The notes: generated by a model from the sequence alone, not told the origin. Shown: positions 35,322 to 44,631, counted from the first letter of the stretch. The stretch is 64,000 bases of DNA from Pseudarthrobacter sp. NamE5 (GCF_005796225.1 NZ_VAHO01000003.1:124001-188000), one strand, 5' to 3'. Translations and numbers: made by a program.

Positions 35322-36917
35322 CTATTTTTCCCAGGGCGCCTTGATCGGGAAGTACTTTTCCAGGAAATCGGTGACCAGTTTGGCCCGTTCGTCAGCGTCT
35401 ACCTCGGGGAAGCTGCCATCATTCAGGCAGAAGAAGTCCATGTTCCGCTTGGACAAGAGCTTTGGCAGGTAGTTCAGGCCCACCCGCATCGTGGTGTCAA
35501 TGTAGCGGACCTTCGCGGCCGTCTGTGTCACGGCGCGTCCCGTGAGCAGGGCGTAGTAATGGTAGAAGGAGTTGGTGACGGAGATGTTGTCCGCTGCCCG
35601 GAAACGGCTGGCTGCCGTCTTGCGGAACTCCTCGGGGAACTCACGCTCCATTTTCGACACCACGCTGCGCCGCAGGGGTGCGGCGCAGTGCTCCAGGTGG
35701 CGTGTGGTGATCCGTCCAAACCTGTTCCATAGCAGTTTTCGGTTGACCCTGGCTGCGTTCTCGAAGCCGCTGCGTTCTGCAGCATTCTCGCCCAGGCCTA
35801 TCCTGGTTTCGGCCTCGATGAACTTGGTGATGCCGCCAGGGGTGAAAAACAGGTCAGGGCTGACCGGCCGGCCAAAGAACATGTCGTCATTGGAGTACAG
35901 GAAATGCTCCGACAATCCTTCGATGTGGTGGAGCTGGCACTCCACGGCCTGTGAGTTGTGCGTGGGAAGGACGGAGGGGTCGGAAAAGAACTCCTCGCTG
36001 CGGACGATGGTCACCGACGGGTGTTCAGCCAGCCATTCCGGAGCCGGCGAATCCGTTGCGATAAAGATCCGGCGTACCCACGGCGCGAACATGTACACCG
36101 ACCGGAGTGCGTACTTCAGTTCGTTGATCTGCCGGAAGCGGGCCTCGTGGTCATCACCCTCACCCAGGACCACGTCCTTCTGCTGGGCCCGCCTGGCCGC
36201 GATGTACTCGGGGGAGCTGCCGTCCACCCACGAGAACACCAGGTCGATGTCAAAGCTGATGTCGCTGGCGTGGTCGGCGAACATGTTCTCGATAGTGGGC
36301 CAGGTGTGCCCGTAGCGTTCGACGGTGCCACGCACCGCATCCTGCCGGAGCATCGTCCTGCGGGTGAGGGAGTTTTCGATCGGAAGGACGATCTCGTCGC
36401 CCTTGAAGGACCAAAGCTCGATCTGGACACCCGCGGACGCGCCGAATTCAAAGCCGCCCCCAGGCTCCACCCGGGGACGGTAGAGCCGGAAGATGCGCGT
36501 CTGCCGGTTGGTGGAAAGCTCGCCGTCGGCAACCAGGATGGAGGTCTTCTTCTTGGCATCCACGGTCATGGAGTAGAAGGGTTCATCCCGGCAGGCTTCC
36601 ACCAGGGCCGCGCGGAGCTTCTTCCGGTCCTTCCAGTCCAGGGCTATGACGGGCCGGTCGTTGTTGCCCCGGACCAGCAGGTACGCCAGGCCTGCGTCCG
36701 CGAGGACAGTCCGCAGGAACAGCAGGTCCTCCACCATGGCCTGGTAGTGGGTCCTGTTGTAGTTGATAAGCGCATAACGTCCCCGGTGCCTGATGACGTC
36801 GGGACGGGGGTTCAGGCGGCGTTCCGCGGCAGCGGAGGTAGCTTCCTCGTGAAATTGTTCTTCTACGGACGCCTGGCCACCGAAGTAGACCTCGTCCTGT
36901 ACCGGTGCTTCTGTAAT
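35322..36917 (-). CDS. Stealth-family sugar-phosphate phosphotransferase, probable AUU start
   Basis: Stealth protein that would transfer a hexose-1-phosphate (family knowledge: capsule and wall polysaccharide synthesis). Conserved regions: DIDLVFSWVDGSSPEY (CR1), FRQINELKYALRSVYMFAPW (CR2), FLYSNDDMFFGRP (CR3) and the C-terminal part with NYLPKLLSKRNMDFFCLND (CR4). The first ATG is at 36737 (471 residues), but the open frame upstream still codes for family-like sequence, RGRYALINYNRTHYQAMVEDL. No ATG, GTG or TTG occurs before the frame's stop; an ATT at 36917-36915 has GGAGA five bases upstream and would give 531 residues. Confidence 0.82.
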   Translation of the reverse strand: MTEAPVQDEVYFGGQASVEEQFHEEATSAAAERRLNPRPDVIRHRGRYALINYNRTHYQAMVEDLLFLRTVLADAGLAYLLVRGNNDRPVIALDWKDRKKLRAALVEACRDEPFYSMTVDAKKKTSILVADGELSTNRQTRIFRLYRPRVEPGGGFEFGASAGVQIELWSFKGDEIVLPIENSLTRRTMLRQDAVRGTVERYGHTWPTIENMFADHASDISFDIDLVFSWVDGSSPEYIAARRAQQKDVVLGEGDDHEARFRQINELKYALRSVYMFAPWVRRIFIATDSPAPEWLAEHPSVTIVRSEEFFSDPSVLPTHNSQAVECQLHHIEGLSEHFLYSNDDMFFGRPVSPDLFFTPGGITKFIEAETRIGLGENAAERSGFENAARVNRKLLWNRFGRITTRHLEHCAAPLRRSVVSKMEREFPEEFRKTAASRFRAADNISVTNSFYHYYALLTGRAVTQTAAKVRYIDTTMRVGLNYLPKLLSKRNMDFFCLNDGSFPEVDADERAKLVTDFLEKYFPIKAPWEK

Positions 36918-37014
36918 GGTTGTCTCCGTGCTGGTGAAAGGTGAGCGTTGCTACGTGCATGATAGCCCTGCCGGGGTAACTGCAGGTTGCCAGCGCACTC
37001 GGCCGGAAGGGGGC

Positions 37015-37944
37015 TTAGGCGCCCAGCGCCTCCCGCCAGCTGCGCAGGAACGCGCCGCCGGCGTCGTCGTGAATAACGGATTCCCCAAGGCCCAGGTCCC
37101 CTGCGGTGAGGATGGTGTACGGCTTCGCCGGAATCCCGTCCGCGGGGCGGACGTCCACGTGCTTGACCGCGTGATCGTTGTGGTGCAGCCAGTCTGCCAT
37201 GGCGTAGTCCGTGCGCGAATCGCCCACGGTCCGCCAGGCTTCGGGGATGATGCCCTGTGCAGCGAGCAGTTCCACCGCCCGGCTGGCGCCCAGGTCCTTG
37301 CCAAGCCGAACTGACTCAATGTCGGTGGAGATGATGGTGGGGTCAACGCGGTAGTCCACCTCGTCGTCGAAATTGGGGGCATGGTGGTCCAGCCGCACCA
37401 CACCCAGCCCATGGCGCGCCATCAGGTCCACGGCGTCGGCGTCGAAGAGTTTCTGCTCCGCAAGGTAGTCCGCGCTGGGAACGCCGATGTGCTGCTCCAC
37501 CGACACCATGGCACGCTTGGTCTCGTCAAAGAACATGTGCGCCGCGTAGTCCTCGGCCACCATGCGGCGGACGTCGTCGCCGTAGGCTGCCGGCACGGCG
37601 AGTTCACGGTCCACGTGTATGGGGCCCGGACCGGCTGATGTGAAGCTGAACCACACGGCACCCTTCTCGCACACGGCATGGATGATGGTGCCGGCCGGAA
37701 TTCCGGCGGCGATCATGGGTTCCATGACCTGTTCCCGGATAAAGGCATCCGAGCGTCCGGTGTTGAAAACAACCGGAATGCCGGCTGCGGCGAGGGCCAC
37801 GAGGTCATCGATGATCTCCGGCTTCACATTGCGCGTGACAGGACTTGCCACCGGCCCGTCCACATCAAGCAGGAGCGCCAGTGGCGGCGCTGCCGGCGGG
37901 TGGGCTGCGGGTGCGGACACGGCAGGGGCCTGGGATGCTGTCAT
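37015..37944 (-). CDS. HAD-superfamily hydrolase
   Basis: 309-residue HAD phosphatase. Motif I LLLDVDGPV (Asp nucleophile and acid), motif II NTGRSD, and motif III/IV TVGDSRTDYAMA, with a large cap domain between. It resembles Cof-type or trehalose-phosphatase-like members; substrate unknown. 97 bp upstream of the Stealth gene on the same strand, so the two may form a unit. Confidence 0.82.
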   Translation of the reverse strand: MTASQAPAVSAPAAHPPAAPPLALLLDVDGPVASPVTRNVKPEIIDDLVALAAAGIPVVFNTGRSDAFIREQVMEPMIAAGIPAGTIIHAVCEKGAVWFSFTSAGPGPIHVDRELAVPAAYGDDVRRMVAEDYAAHMFFDETKRAMVSVEQHIGVPSADYLAEQKLFDADAVDLMARHGLGVVRLDHHAPNFDDEVDYRVDPTIISTDIESVRLGKDLGASRAVELLAAQGIIPEAWRTVGDSRTDYAMADWLHHNDHAVKHVDVRPADGIPAKPYTILTAGDLGLGESVIHDDAGGAFLRSWREALGA

Positions 37945-38090
37945 GGTCCTATTCTGTCAGCAGTGCCGGGGCAGGCCCGTGCCGGCACTGCTGGGGAACC
38001 AATGTGACACTTGGTCACTGTTTGGCCACAACCTGCAGTGGCAGGGGCTGGACACTTTCGCTCAGCACGCAGGATGCCTAGTGTGGCAAG

Positions 38091-38390
38091 GTGATCTTTA
38101 AAGCTGTGGGCGAGGGCCGCCCTTACCCCGACCATGGTTATACGACGCCCAAGGAGTGGGCTTCGCTCCCGCCGCGTCCGGTCCGGCTGGACGAACTCGT
38201 GACCACCAAGCGGACCCTCGATCTCGAGGCCCTGCTGGCTGAAGATTCCACCTTCTTCGGCGACCTTTTCCCGCACGTGGTGCAGTACCAGGGAACCCTG
38301 TACCTGGAGGACGGGCTGCACCGCGCGGTCCGCACGGCCCTGCACCAGCGCACCGCGATCCACGCCCGTGTCCTGGTGCTCGATGGCTAG
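38091..38390 (+). CDS. Conserved actinobacterial protein labelled VapB-family antitoxin
   Basis: 99-residue protein starting IFKAVGEGRPYPDHGYTTP with VRLDELVTTKRTLDLEALL, DLFPHVVQYQGTLYLEDGLHRAVRTAL. I recall this family as highly conserved in actinobacteria and carrying the VapB label, yet no PIN-domain toxin is adjacent; the next gene encodes a LytR_C protein. GTG start. Its stop overlaps the next ATG by 8 bp, so the two are co-translated. Confidence 0.75.
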   Translation: MIFKAVGEGRPYPDHGYTTPKEWASLPPRPVRLDELVTTKRTLDLEALLAEDSTFFGDLFPHVVQYQGTLYLEDGLHRAVRTALHQRTAIHARVLVLDG

Positions 38391-39054
38391 GAAGCAGCAG
38401 GACCCCAGCGTCCTTCACGGCCACCACGTTGTCACCGGTTCCGAACTCCGTGCCACCTTCGATGCTGCCCGCGAGGCTGACGATACCGCCCGCATCCGCC
38501 GCCGCTCTTTGCACGGGGTGGTGCTGGTTCTCCTGATCGGTCTGATTGTGGCGGCCATCATCACCGCCCTGGCCATAATTGACGGCCGGCTGAAGGTCCC
38601 CGCCGCCGAGCCTGCCGAAGAGACAGTCTCCGCCTGCCCGGACTCAACCTTCGATTACACGCCCAACGATCAGGTCAACCTGAACGTTTACAACTCCACC
38701 AGCCGGCCAGGACTTGCCCGCACCGTGGCGGACGAGTTCCTGGCCAGAAAGTTCGTGGTGGGTGCTGTGTCCAATATCGACGCCGGTTACCGTGGCGTTG
38801 CCGCGGTAATTTCCGGCGCAGCCGGACAGGCGGCAGCCTTCACTGTGCAGCGGAACCTGGCGGGGTCCGACTACTTTCAGGACGGCAGGGCGGACGGCAG
38901 CGTTGATGTGGTCCTGGCGCAGGATTACAGCGGGCTTACGCCGCCGGAGCTCGTTGACCAGACGCCCGGAACACTGAGTTGTCCCCGCGAAAGCCGGCGC
39001 ATTGCAGATGACCAGCAGTCACCGGTTGTCCTGACGGCGGCGCCCAGTCCATGA
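38383..39054 (+). CDS. Membrane-anchored LytR C-terminal domain protein
   Basis: 223 residues: cytoplasmic tail, one membrane segment (about 45-67, VVLVLLIGLIVAAIITALAI) and an extracytoplasmic LytR_C domain (VNLNVYNSTSRPGLARTVADEF, DVVLAQDY). Such proteins act in envelope integrity, possibly with LytR-CpsA-Psr ligases (family knowledge). It overlaps the VapB-like gene. Confidence 0.85.
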   Translation: MARKQQDPSVLHGHHVVTGSELRATFDAAREADDTARIRRRSLHGVVLVLLIGLIVAAIITALAIIDGRLKVPAAEPAEETVSACPDSTFDYTPNDQVNLNVYNSTSRPGLARTVADEFLARKFVVGAVSNIDAGYRGVAAVISGAAGQAAAFTVQRNLAGSDYFQDGRADGSVDVVLAQDYSGLTPPELVDQTPGTLSCPRESRRIADDQQSPVVLTAAPSP

Positions 39055-39100
39055 GGGCCGGCAGTTGCGCTGTCAGGCCAAGTTGCTGAACATCCCTGAT

Positions 39101-39150
39101 GAGGACACAACTGACAGGACAACTCGAGGACACAACTGACAGGACAACTC
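39101..39150. repeat. Perfect 25-bp tandem duplication
   Basis: Two identical 25-bp units (39101-39125, 39126-39150) between the convergent LytR_C and TetR genes; the second ends inside the TetR stop codon. Each contains CTGACAG and AACT, which can pair with AGTTG and CTGTCAG at 39063-39075, so either copy could form a terminator-like hairpin. Confidence 0.8.
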
Positions 39151-39799
39151 AGCCGGTCACGGCAGGAAGCTTGGTAACCCGCAAGGGGTGGCCTGCGTCG
39201 TCGAATCGAGCGCCGGCGCCCAACTGGATGAAGCGCACCGTCCTGGCCACGCGCGCCTCCAGCTCGTTGGGTTCGTCGCTGCCCCTGGCGGCGCTGGAGG
39301 AGAGCGTGCCCAGGATCAGCTGTGCCTGCTGGTGGACGTCCGCAGCAGGCAGGTAGCCCTGTTCCATCCCGTCCCGCAGGATGCCCTGCAGCAGGACGCT
39401 CAGCTCGCCCACATGGTCGGCAAGTTTGGCAAAGGACGACGGCGACAGCACCGCTCCCATGGCGGGTCCAGGAGGCAGGTGGCGGCGGCTGAGGTCAACC
39501 ACCTGGGCGCGCACGTACAGCGCCAGCCGGTCCACCGGGTTGCCCAGGCGGCTGAGCTCCTCGCGCAGCTCGGACAGAAACCTCTCTGTTTCCTCCAGTG
39601 CGTAGGAAATCAGCAGCTCTTCGATGTCCGCGTAGTAGTTGTAGACGGCGGTCCGGCCCACACCCGCGTGACGCGCCACGTCCGTCATGGTCAGCCCGGG
39701 CAGGCCGTGGGAGAACAGGAGCTCGCCAAAGGCTGTGAGGATGCGGCGCTGGGTGTCCGAACGTTGTTCGGCGTTGCTGGCCGCTGAAATCCTGGGCAT
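39149..39799 (-). CDS. TetR-family transcriptional regulator
   Basis: 216-residue repressor with the N-terminal helix-turn-helix (RILTAFGELLFSHG, MTDVARHAGVGRTAVYNYYAD) and an unassigned ligand domain. Its start faces a small palindrome at 39803-39829. FrnE (same strand, 56 bp upstream) may be in the same unit. Ligand unknown. Confidence 0.88.
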   Translation of the reverse strand: MPRISAASNAEQRSDTQRRILTAFGELLFSHGLPGLTMTDVARHAGVGRTAVYNYYADIEELLISYALEETERFLSELREELSRLGNPVDRLALYVRAQVVDLSRRHLPPGPAMGAVLSPSSFAKLADHVGELSVLLQGILRDGMEQGYLPAADVHQQAQLILGTLSSSAARGSDEPNELEARVARTVRFIQLGAGARFDDAGHPLRVTKLPAVTG

Positions 39800-39802
39800 A
39801 CA

Positions 39803-39829
39803 GACACTTTACCGCTATGTGTCAGTAAA
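39803..39829. promoter_or_regulatory. Putative TetR operator
   Basis: Nested inverted repeats GACAC (39803) / GTGTC (39819) and TTTAC (39808) / GTAAA (39825) directly upstream of the TetR start; suggests self-control. Confidence 0.4.
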
Positions 39830-39855
39830 CAGCCCTACCGGCATGACCCAGACAG

Positions 39856-40554
39856 CTAAACCTGGCACCCGTCGGGGCCGCAGGCGTCACCGTCGGTGGA
39901 GTTCACGAGCACCAGCGGGTTGGATTCCTGCCATGCCTGGTTGAGTGCCGCGGTGAAGGTTTCGGCGGGCTGAGCGCCCGAAAGCCCGTACTTACGGTCA
40001 ATGACGAAGAACGGGACGCCGCTGATGCCCAGGGACCGCGCCTCCTCGACATCGGACCGGACGCTGCCCGAGTACTTGTCCGAGGTGAACAGCTCCTCCA
40101 CCTCGCCGCGGTCTATTCCCAGCTCCTCGCCCAGCGATGTCAGGTATTCGCGGCTGCCGATATCCTTGCCGCGTTCGAAGTGGTCGCTCAGCAGGCGTTC
40201 CTTGGCTTCGTCCTGCTTGCCGTGCGCTGCGGCCAGGTGAATCAGCCGGTGCGCCGTAAAGCTGTTGGCAACCACCACTGCGTCGAAACGGTACTCGAGC
40301 CCTTCAACCCTTGCCTGCTGCGCCACGTGATCGAACATCTGTGCAACCTGCTGCATGGGGAGTCCCTTGCGGCTGCTCAGGTACTCCAGTTCGGTCCCCT
40401 CATAGTGTTCGGGCAGGGTGGGGTCCAGCTGGTAGCTGCGCCAGGTCACCTCCACTGAATCGCGGTGTGGGAAAGCTGCCAGGGCTGCCTCAAAACGGCG
40501 CTTGCCGATGAAGCACCACGGGCACGCGACGTCGGACCAGATTTCGATCTTCAT
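39856..40554 (-). CDS. frnE: DsbA-family oxidoreductase FrnE
   Basis: 232-residue thioredoxin-fold oxidoreductase. CPWC active site in WSDVACPWCFIGKRR and the cis-Pro loop GVPFFVID. The C terminus adds DACGPDGCQV, a CX4C pair like that described for Deinococcus FrnE, which tunes its isomerase activity (established for that protein). Cytoplasmic; probable role in thiol-stress handling. Confidence 0.87.
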   Translation of the reverse strand: MKIEIWSDVACPWCFIGKRRFEAALAAFPHRDSVEVTWRSYQLDPTLPEHYEGTELEYLSSRKGLPMQQVAQMFDHVAQQARVEGLEYRFDAVVVANSFTAHRLIHLAAAHGKQDEAKERLLSDHFERGKDIGSREYLTSLGEELGIDRGEVEELFTSDKYSGSVRSDVEEARSLGISGVPFFVIDRKYGLSGAQPAETFTAALNQAWQESNPLVLVNSTDGDACGPDGCQV

Positions 40555-40773
40555 GTCCTGCCCAACAGCGGGGTGTCACCTGCCATTCCATGGAGGGGCT
40601 GTGAGATCCAGCACAAGGGGTCTTGTCTGCGGGTGGTTCGTGGGCGATAGTCAGACTGTCGGCTAAGCAGACGCCTTCTTGTACTCCGAAAAGCATTCGC
40701 GGAGCTGCATGATCCGCGGGAGAGGTGCCCGGCCTACTGGGGAGCCCGGCCTGTCATTCCATGGAGGTCAGGG

Positions 40774-41835
40774 ATGAGGATAGGACTGGTTGCAGGACCT
40801 TGGATCACGGTCCCGCCAATGACGTACGGCGGAACAGAAAGAGTGGTGGACAGCCTCGCCAGGGGCTTCACTGCTGCCGGACATGAGGTTTTACTGGCGG
40901 CACCGTCGGACAGTGGATGTCCGGTGCCGAGGGTGGCAGGGATGAGGCCCTCAATACCGGAGGAGTTGAACCTGACTCTTTCCGAGCTGAGCCATGTCGT
41001 CCGGGCGTACGCCGGACTGGATGAGGTGGACATCATTCATGACCACACGATGGCCGGCCCGCTTTATCTGCAGCGGCCGGAACATGTCCCCCTGGTGACC
41101 ACGATCCATGGCTTGCTCAACGCCGAAGCCAGGGACGTTTACGGTGCCATTGCGCACAAAGCAGCAATCATTGCCATTTCCCGGGATCAGTGTTCGCGTG
41201 CTCCCGAAGTTCCTGTCACCCGCGTGATCCACCACGGCATGGACCTCTCATCCGTCCCGGTGGGGTCCGGAAGGGGAGGGTATCTGTGTTTCGTTGGCAG
41301 GGCTTGCCCGGACAAGGGGCTGCTGGAAGCCGTCATGATCGCCCGCGAGGCCGGAATTCCGCTGAGGATTGCCGTTAAGATGCGCGAGCGGGAAGAGGTC
41401 CGCTACTTCCGTGAGGTCATCGAACCCATTTTGGGACCGAACGAAGACTTCGTCGGCGAGGTGGATGATGCTGTGAAGTACGAACTGATGGGGGAAGCGG
41501 CGGCCTTCCTCAACCCGATCCAGTGGCCGGAGCCTTTCGGGCTGGTGATGATCGAGTCGCTGGCCACCGGAACCCCGGTAATCGGCACGTCGATAGGTTC
41601 AGCACCCGAAATTGTCGACCACGGACGCACAGGCTATTTGGGATCAACTTCACAATTGGCCGGCTTTATCCAGCAGGCTGCCGGCCTGGATCGGAAGGTG
41701 TGCCGGCAGGTTGTGGCGGAGCGGTTCAGCGAGGATCGCATGGTGAATGACCACCTTCGGCTGTTCACGGAACTGCTTGACGGCAGAATGCCGGCAGGGG
41801 TTCCGGATGCGGTGGCTTTGCACCAGAATCTTTAA
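40774..41835 (+). CDS. Family 4 glycosyltransferase
   Basis: 353-residue GT-B enzyme: N-terminal GGTERVVDSLARGFTAAGHEV, central CFVGRACPDKGLLEAV and the donor-binding ALLP-type region EPFGLVMIESLATGTPVIG. GGAGG lies eight bases before the ATG. It is followed after 60 bp by a glycogen-debranching-like gene, so both probably serve one storage or osmolyte glucan; acceptor unknown. The 219-bp gap upstream holds nothing I can name. Confidence 0.87.
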   Translation: MRIGLVAGPWITVPPMTYGGTERVVDSLARGFTAAGHEVLLAAPSDSGCPVPRVAGMRPSIPEELNLTLSELSHVVRAYAGLDEVDIIHDHTMAGPLYLQRPEHVPLVTTIHGLLNAEARDVYGAIAHKAAIIAISRDQCSRAPEVPVTRVIHHGMDLSSVPVGSGRGGYLCFVGRACPDKGLLEAVMIAREAGIPLRIAVKMREREEVRYFREVIEPILGPNEDFVGEVDDAVKYELMGEAAAFLNPIQWPEPFGLVMIESLATGTPVIGTSIGSAPEIVDHGRTGYLGSTSQLAGFIQQAAGLDRKVCRQVVAERFSEDRMVNDHLRLFTELLDGRMPAGVPDAVALHQNL

Positions 41836-41895
41836 GGGGCGGGCGGTCCTCCGATCCGCGGAGCATCCCGAATCCTTTAGGAAGGAGCCCTTTCC

Positions 41896-44076
41896 ATGAC
41901 TGCATGGAACGCCGATACCGAGGCTGCAGCATCCGAATCAGGATCGGTAACGGTGGTGGAAGGATCCTCATTTTGCATCTCGTCCGGGACGGGAGACATC
42001 AGTTCCGACTCAGGCACTAACGGGGCCTTTTTCCAGGACACACGCATCATTTCCGACTGGGTACTGCGCATCAACGGATCCCTGCGGGAACCGCTGGTGG
42101 CCCAGCGCCCAAAACCCTTTGAAGCGACTTTTGTCGGAAGGGCGAAATGGCCGGACGGCCGTTTCGACAGCCCTCTCGTGGTGCGGCACACCCGGCATAT
42201 TGGCGCCGGCCTCCAGGATGACATCACCCTGGAAAACTACTCCTCGGAGTCTGTGGACTGCGATATCGAGCTTTTAGTGGAAGCGGACCAGGCTGACCTG
42301 TTTGACGTCAAGGTAGGGCGGACGTCCCAGCATCCCGAACCTGTCCGCACCGTCCGTGACGGACAGCTCGTGATCGAAACGTCCCACAACGGCCATAAGC
42401 GCGGATCTGCCGTGCACGCGCGTGGCGCGACCGTCAGCAGTGAGGGGCTGCGTTTCCACACAACAATTCCGCCGCGCGGCAAGTGGGCAACGAGCGTCAT
42501 TGTGGTGCCGCTGATCAACGGGCAGGCGCCCGCCGGAGCTTTCTCCGACGACGGGCTTCCGCGCCACCGGGAGGGTGTGCGCCGGCATCGGCATTGGGAG
42601 CAGAACGTCCCGGTGATTACCGTGGGGGATGCCAGCCTGCAGGCACTGCTGAACCGCAGCCAGAGTGATCTGGGGTCACTGCGCATTTTTGATCCCCACC
42701 ATCCGGAGCGGGCTGCCGTGGCCGCAGGTGCGCCCTGGTTCATGGCGTTGTTCGGCAGGGACTCCATTTTGGCCTCCTACATGAGCCTGATGGTTGATCC
42801 CAACCTGGCCGCGGGGACGCTGCAGACGTTGGCCGGCCTCCAGGGCAGGAAAGTGGATCCGGACTCCGAGGAAGAGCCCGGGCGTATTCCCCACGAAGTG
42901 CGGCTCGGTGTCACAGCGGGCCTGTCCCTCGGCGGAACGGCCTATTACGGAACAGCTGATGCCACGCCCCTTTTTGCTGCACTCCTGGGCGAGCTGAGCA
43001 GGTGGGGGCTGTCGGAGGACATCATCGAATCATTGCTGCCGCACGTTGACCGCGCACTGGAGTGGATCGACCATTACGGCGACCGCGACGGCGACGGATT
43101 CGTGGAGTACCTCCGCCCCAACGACCATGGGCTCATCAACCAGGGGTGGAAGGACTCCTGGGACGGCATCAATTTCGCGGACGGAACCATGGCCGAAGCC
43201 CCCATAGCCCTTTGCGAGGTCCAGGCGTACGTCTATTCCGCCTACGTAGGCCGGTCGTTGCTGGCCCGCTGGAGCGGTGACGTTGCCCTGGAACAGCACT
43301 GGGCCCAGCGGGCAGCGGACCTGAAGGCCGCCTTCAACGAAAAGTTCTGGCTGCCGGAAAAGGGCTACTTCGCGGTGGCACTGGACAAGGACAAACGGCC
43401 GGTGGACGGGCTGACGTCGAATATCGGCCATTGCCTCTGGCTGGGCATCGTGGATGAGGACAAAGCAGCCTCCGTGGTGGAGCACCTGATGTCGCCCCAG
43501 ATGTTCACCGGCTGGGGAATCCGCACGCTTGCCTCGGACATGGGGGCGTACAACCCCGTGAGCTACCACAACGGGTCGGTATGGCCGCACGACACAGCGC
43601 TGGTGGCCACTGGTTTGATGAGATACGGGTTCGTGGAGGAGGCCGGGCGGGTAGCCTCCGGCATCTTCGAAGCTGCCGAACATTTTGACGGCAGACTGCC
43701 TGAACTGTTCTGTGGCTTCGACCGCGGCGAGTTCCCCGGACCCGTGCCGTACCCAACGGCCTGTTCACCGCAGGCATGGGCGGCAGCTGCGCCCATTCAG
43801 CTGATCCGTGCGCTGCTGCGTTTCGACCCTGTCCACACCCGCGGTGTAGTGCATCTGGCCCCGATCCTGCCCGAGGACATGGGCGACTTCCAGGCCGAGA
43901 ACGTGCTGCTGGACACTTCGCGGATCACGATTAAGGCGCACGGGAAGCACGGCGACATCGAGGGCCTTCCGCCCGGCCTCAAGCTCGTGACAGAGCCGCG
44001 GCCACCGCTGGCCTACCCGCCTCAGGAAGGGGCGGCAGGCTCCGGCCGAAGTGACCTGAAGCAGGCCGCAAGATAG
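41896..44076 (+). CDS. Glycogen-debranching N-terminal domain / amylo-1,6-glucosidase-like protein
   Basis: 726-residue cytoplasmic protein. An N-terminal GDE_N beta-domain (about 15-220; TNGAFFQDTRIISDW) is followed by an (alpha/alpha)6 barrel of the GH63/GH15-like type (about 250-700): APWFMALFGRDSIL, WIDHYGDRDGDGFVEY, NQGWKDSWDGI and NPVSYHNGSVWPHDTAL. Asp and Glu in these motifs are the catalytic candidates. It likely hydrolyses alpha-glucosidic bonds. AGGAAGGAG upstream. Confidence 0.87.
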   Translation: MTAWNADTEAAASESGSVTVVEGSSFCISSGTGDISSDSGTNGAFFQDTRIISDWVLRINGSLREPLVAQRPKPFEATFVGRAKWPDGRFDSPLVVRHTRHIGAGLQDDITLENYSSESVDCDIELLVEADQADLFDVKVGRTSQHPEPVRTVRDGQLVIETSHNGHKRGSAVHARGATVSSEGLRFHTTIPPRGKWATSVIVVPLINGQAPAGAFSDDGLPRHREGVRRHRHWEQNVPVITVGDASLQALLNRSQSDLGSLRIFDPHHPERAAVAAGAPWFMALFGRDSILASYMSLMVDPNLAAGTLQTLAGLQGRKVDPDSEEEPGRIPHEVRLGVTAGLSLGGTAYYGTADATPLFAALLGELSRWGLSEDIIESLLPHVDRALEWIDHYGDRDGDGFVEYLRPNDHGLINQGWKDSWDGINFADGTMAEAPIALCEVQAYVYSAYVGRSLLARWSGDVALEQHWAQRAADLKAAFNEKFWLPEKGYFAVALDKDKRPVDGLTSNIGHCLWLGIVDEDKAASVVEHLMSPQMFTGWGIRTLASDMGAYNPVSYHNGSVWPHDTALVATGLMRYGFVEEAGRVASGIFEAAEHFDGRLPELFCGFDRGEFPGPVPYPTACSPQAWAAAAPIQLIRALLRFDPVHTRGVVHLAPILPEDMGDFQAENVLLDTSRITIKAHGKHGDIEGLPPGLKLVTEPRPPLAYPPQEGAAGSGRSDLKQAAR

Positions 44077-44097
44077 GCCGCATCACACGCACGGTGG

Positions 44098-44631
44098 TCA
44101 TGGAAGGGCCCGCTCCAGCACGAAGTCATGCTCCACCGTGCTTCCCAGCTGGAAGGACTTGGTGCCCACCTTACGGAACCCCGACTTTTTGTAGAACCGG
44201 ATGGCGCGCGCATTCTGGCTGTTCACCCCGAGCCAGATGCCGGCACCGCCCGCGGCGGCTGCCGCCTGCAAGCTGGCTTGCATTAGTTCGGCCGCCGCGC
44301 CCACCCCGTGGTGCCCGGGATGGACGTAGCATTTGCTCAGCTCCACGGATGGCGTCCGCGTCAGCACCGAGGACACGTCTGGGTCCGCTGCGGGCCTGTT
44401 GACCAGGAGGCTGTAGCCCCGGAGGCCACCGTCCGCGTCAACGACCAGCACGGTGACGTCAGGGTCGCCGAGGTATTTCCGGAAGTGGACTTCGCTGAGG
44501 GTGTTGGCCAGGTGGACGGCAATGTCCTCAGGCGACGTGGACGGCGGGCATGCCAGCGGAAAGGTGACGGCCGCCAGTTCAGCCAGCGCCCCGGCGTCGT
44601 CCGTTGTTGCCTGTCGTATTGCTGAAGCCAT
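44098..44631 (-). CDS. GNAT-family N-acetyltransferase
   Basis: 177-residue acetyltransferase; VELSKCYVHPGHHGVGAAAELM is the acetyl-CoA motif A and ARAIRFYKKSGFRKVG motif B. Substrate unknown. It follows the sugar operon by only 16 bp, so it may be read from the same transcript. Confidence 0.87.
   Translation of the reverse strand: MASAIRQATTDDAGALAELAAVTFPLACPPSTSPEDIAVHLANTLSEVHFRKYLGDPDVTVLVVDADGGLRGYSLLVNRPAADPDVSSVLTRTPSVELSKCYVHPGHHGVGAAAELMQASLQAAAAAGGAGIWLGVNSQNARAIRFYKKSGFRKVGTKSFQLGSTVEHDFVLERALP

Noticed and set aside
36583..36960. 125-residue minus-strand frame starting with ATG upstream of the Stealth gene
   Set aside because: Different frame from the Stealth protein, Pro/Arg/Gly-rich shadow; the Stealth frame itself carries family-like sequence here.
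38091..38390. Toxin-antitoxin locus
   Set aside because: No toxin gene on either side; the partner is a LytR_C protein.
40586..40769. ATTCCATGGAGG occurring twice before the glycosyltransferase
   Set aside because: Only 12 bp and includes the ribosome site of the second copy; chance is sufficient.
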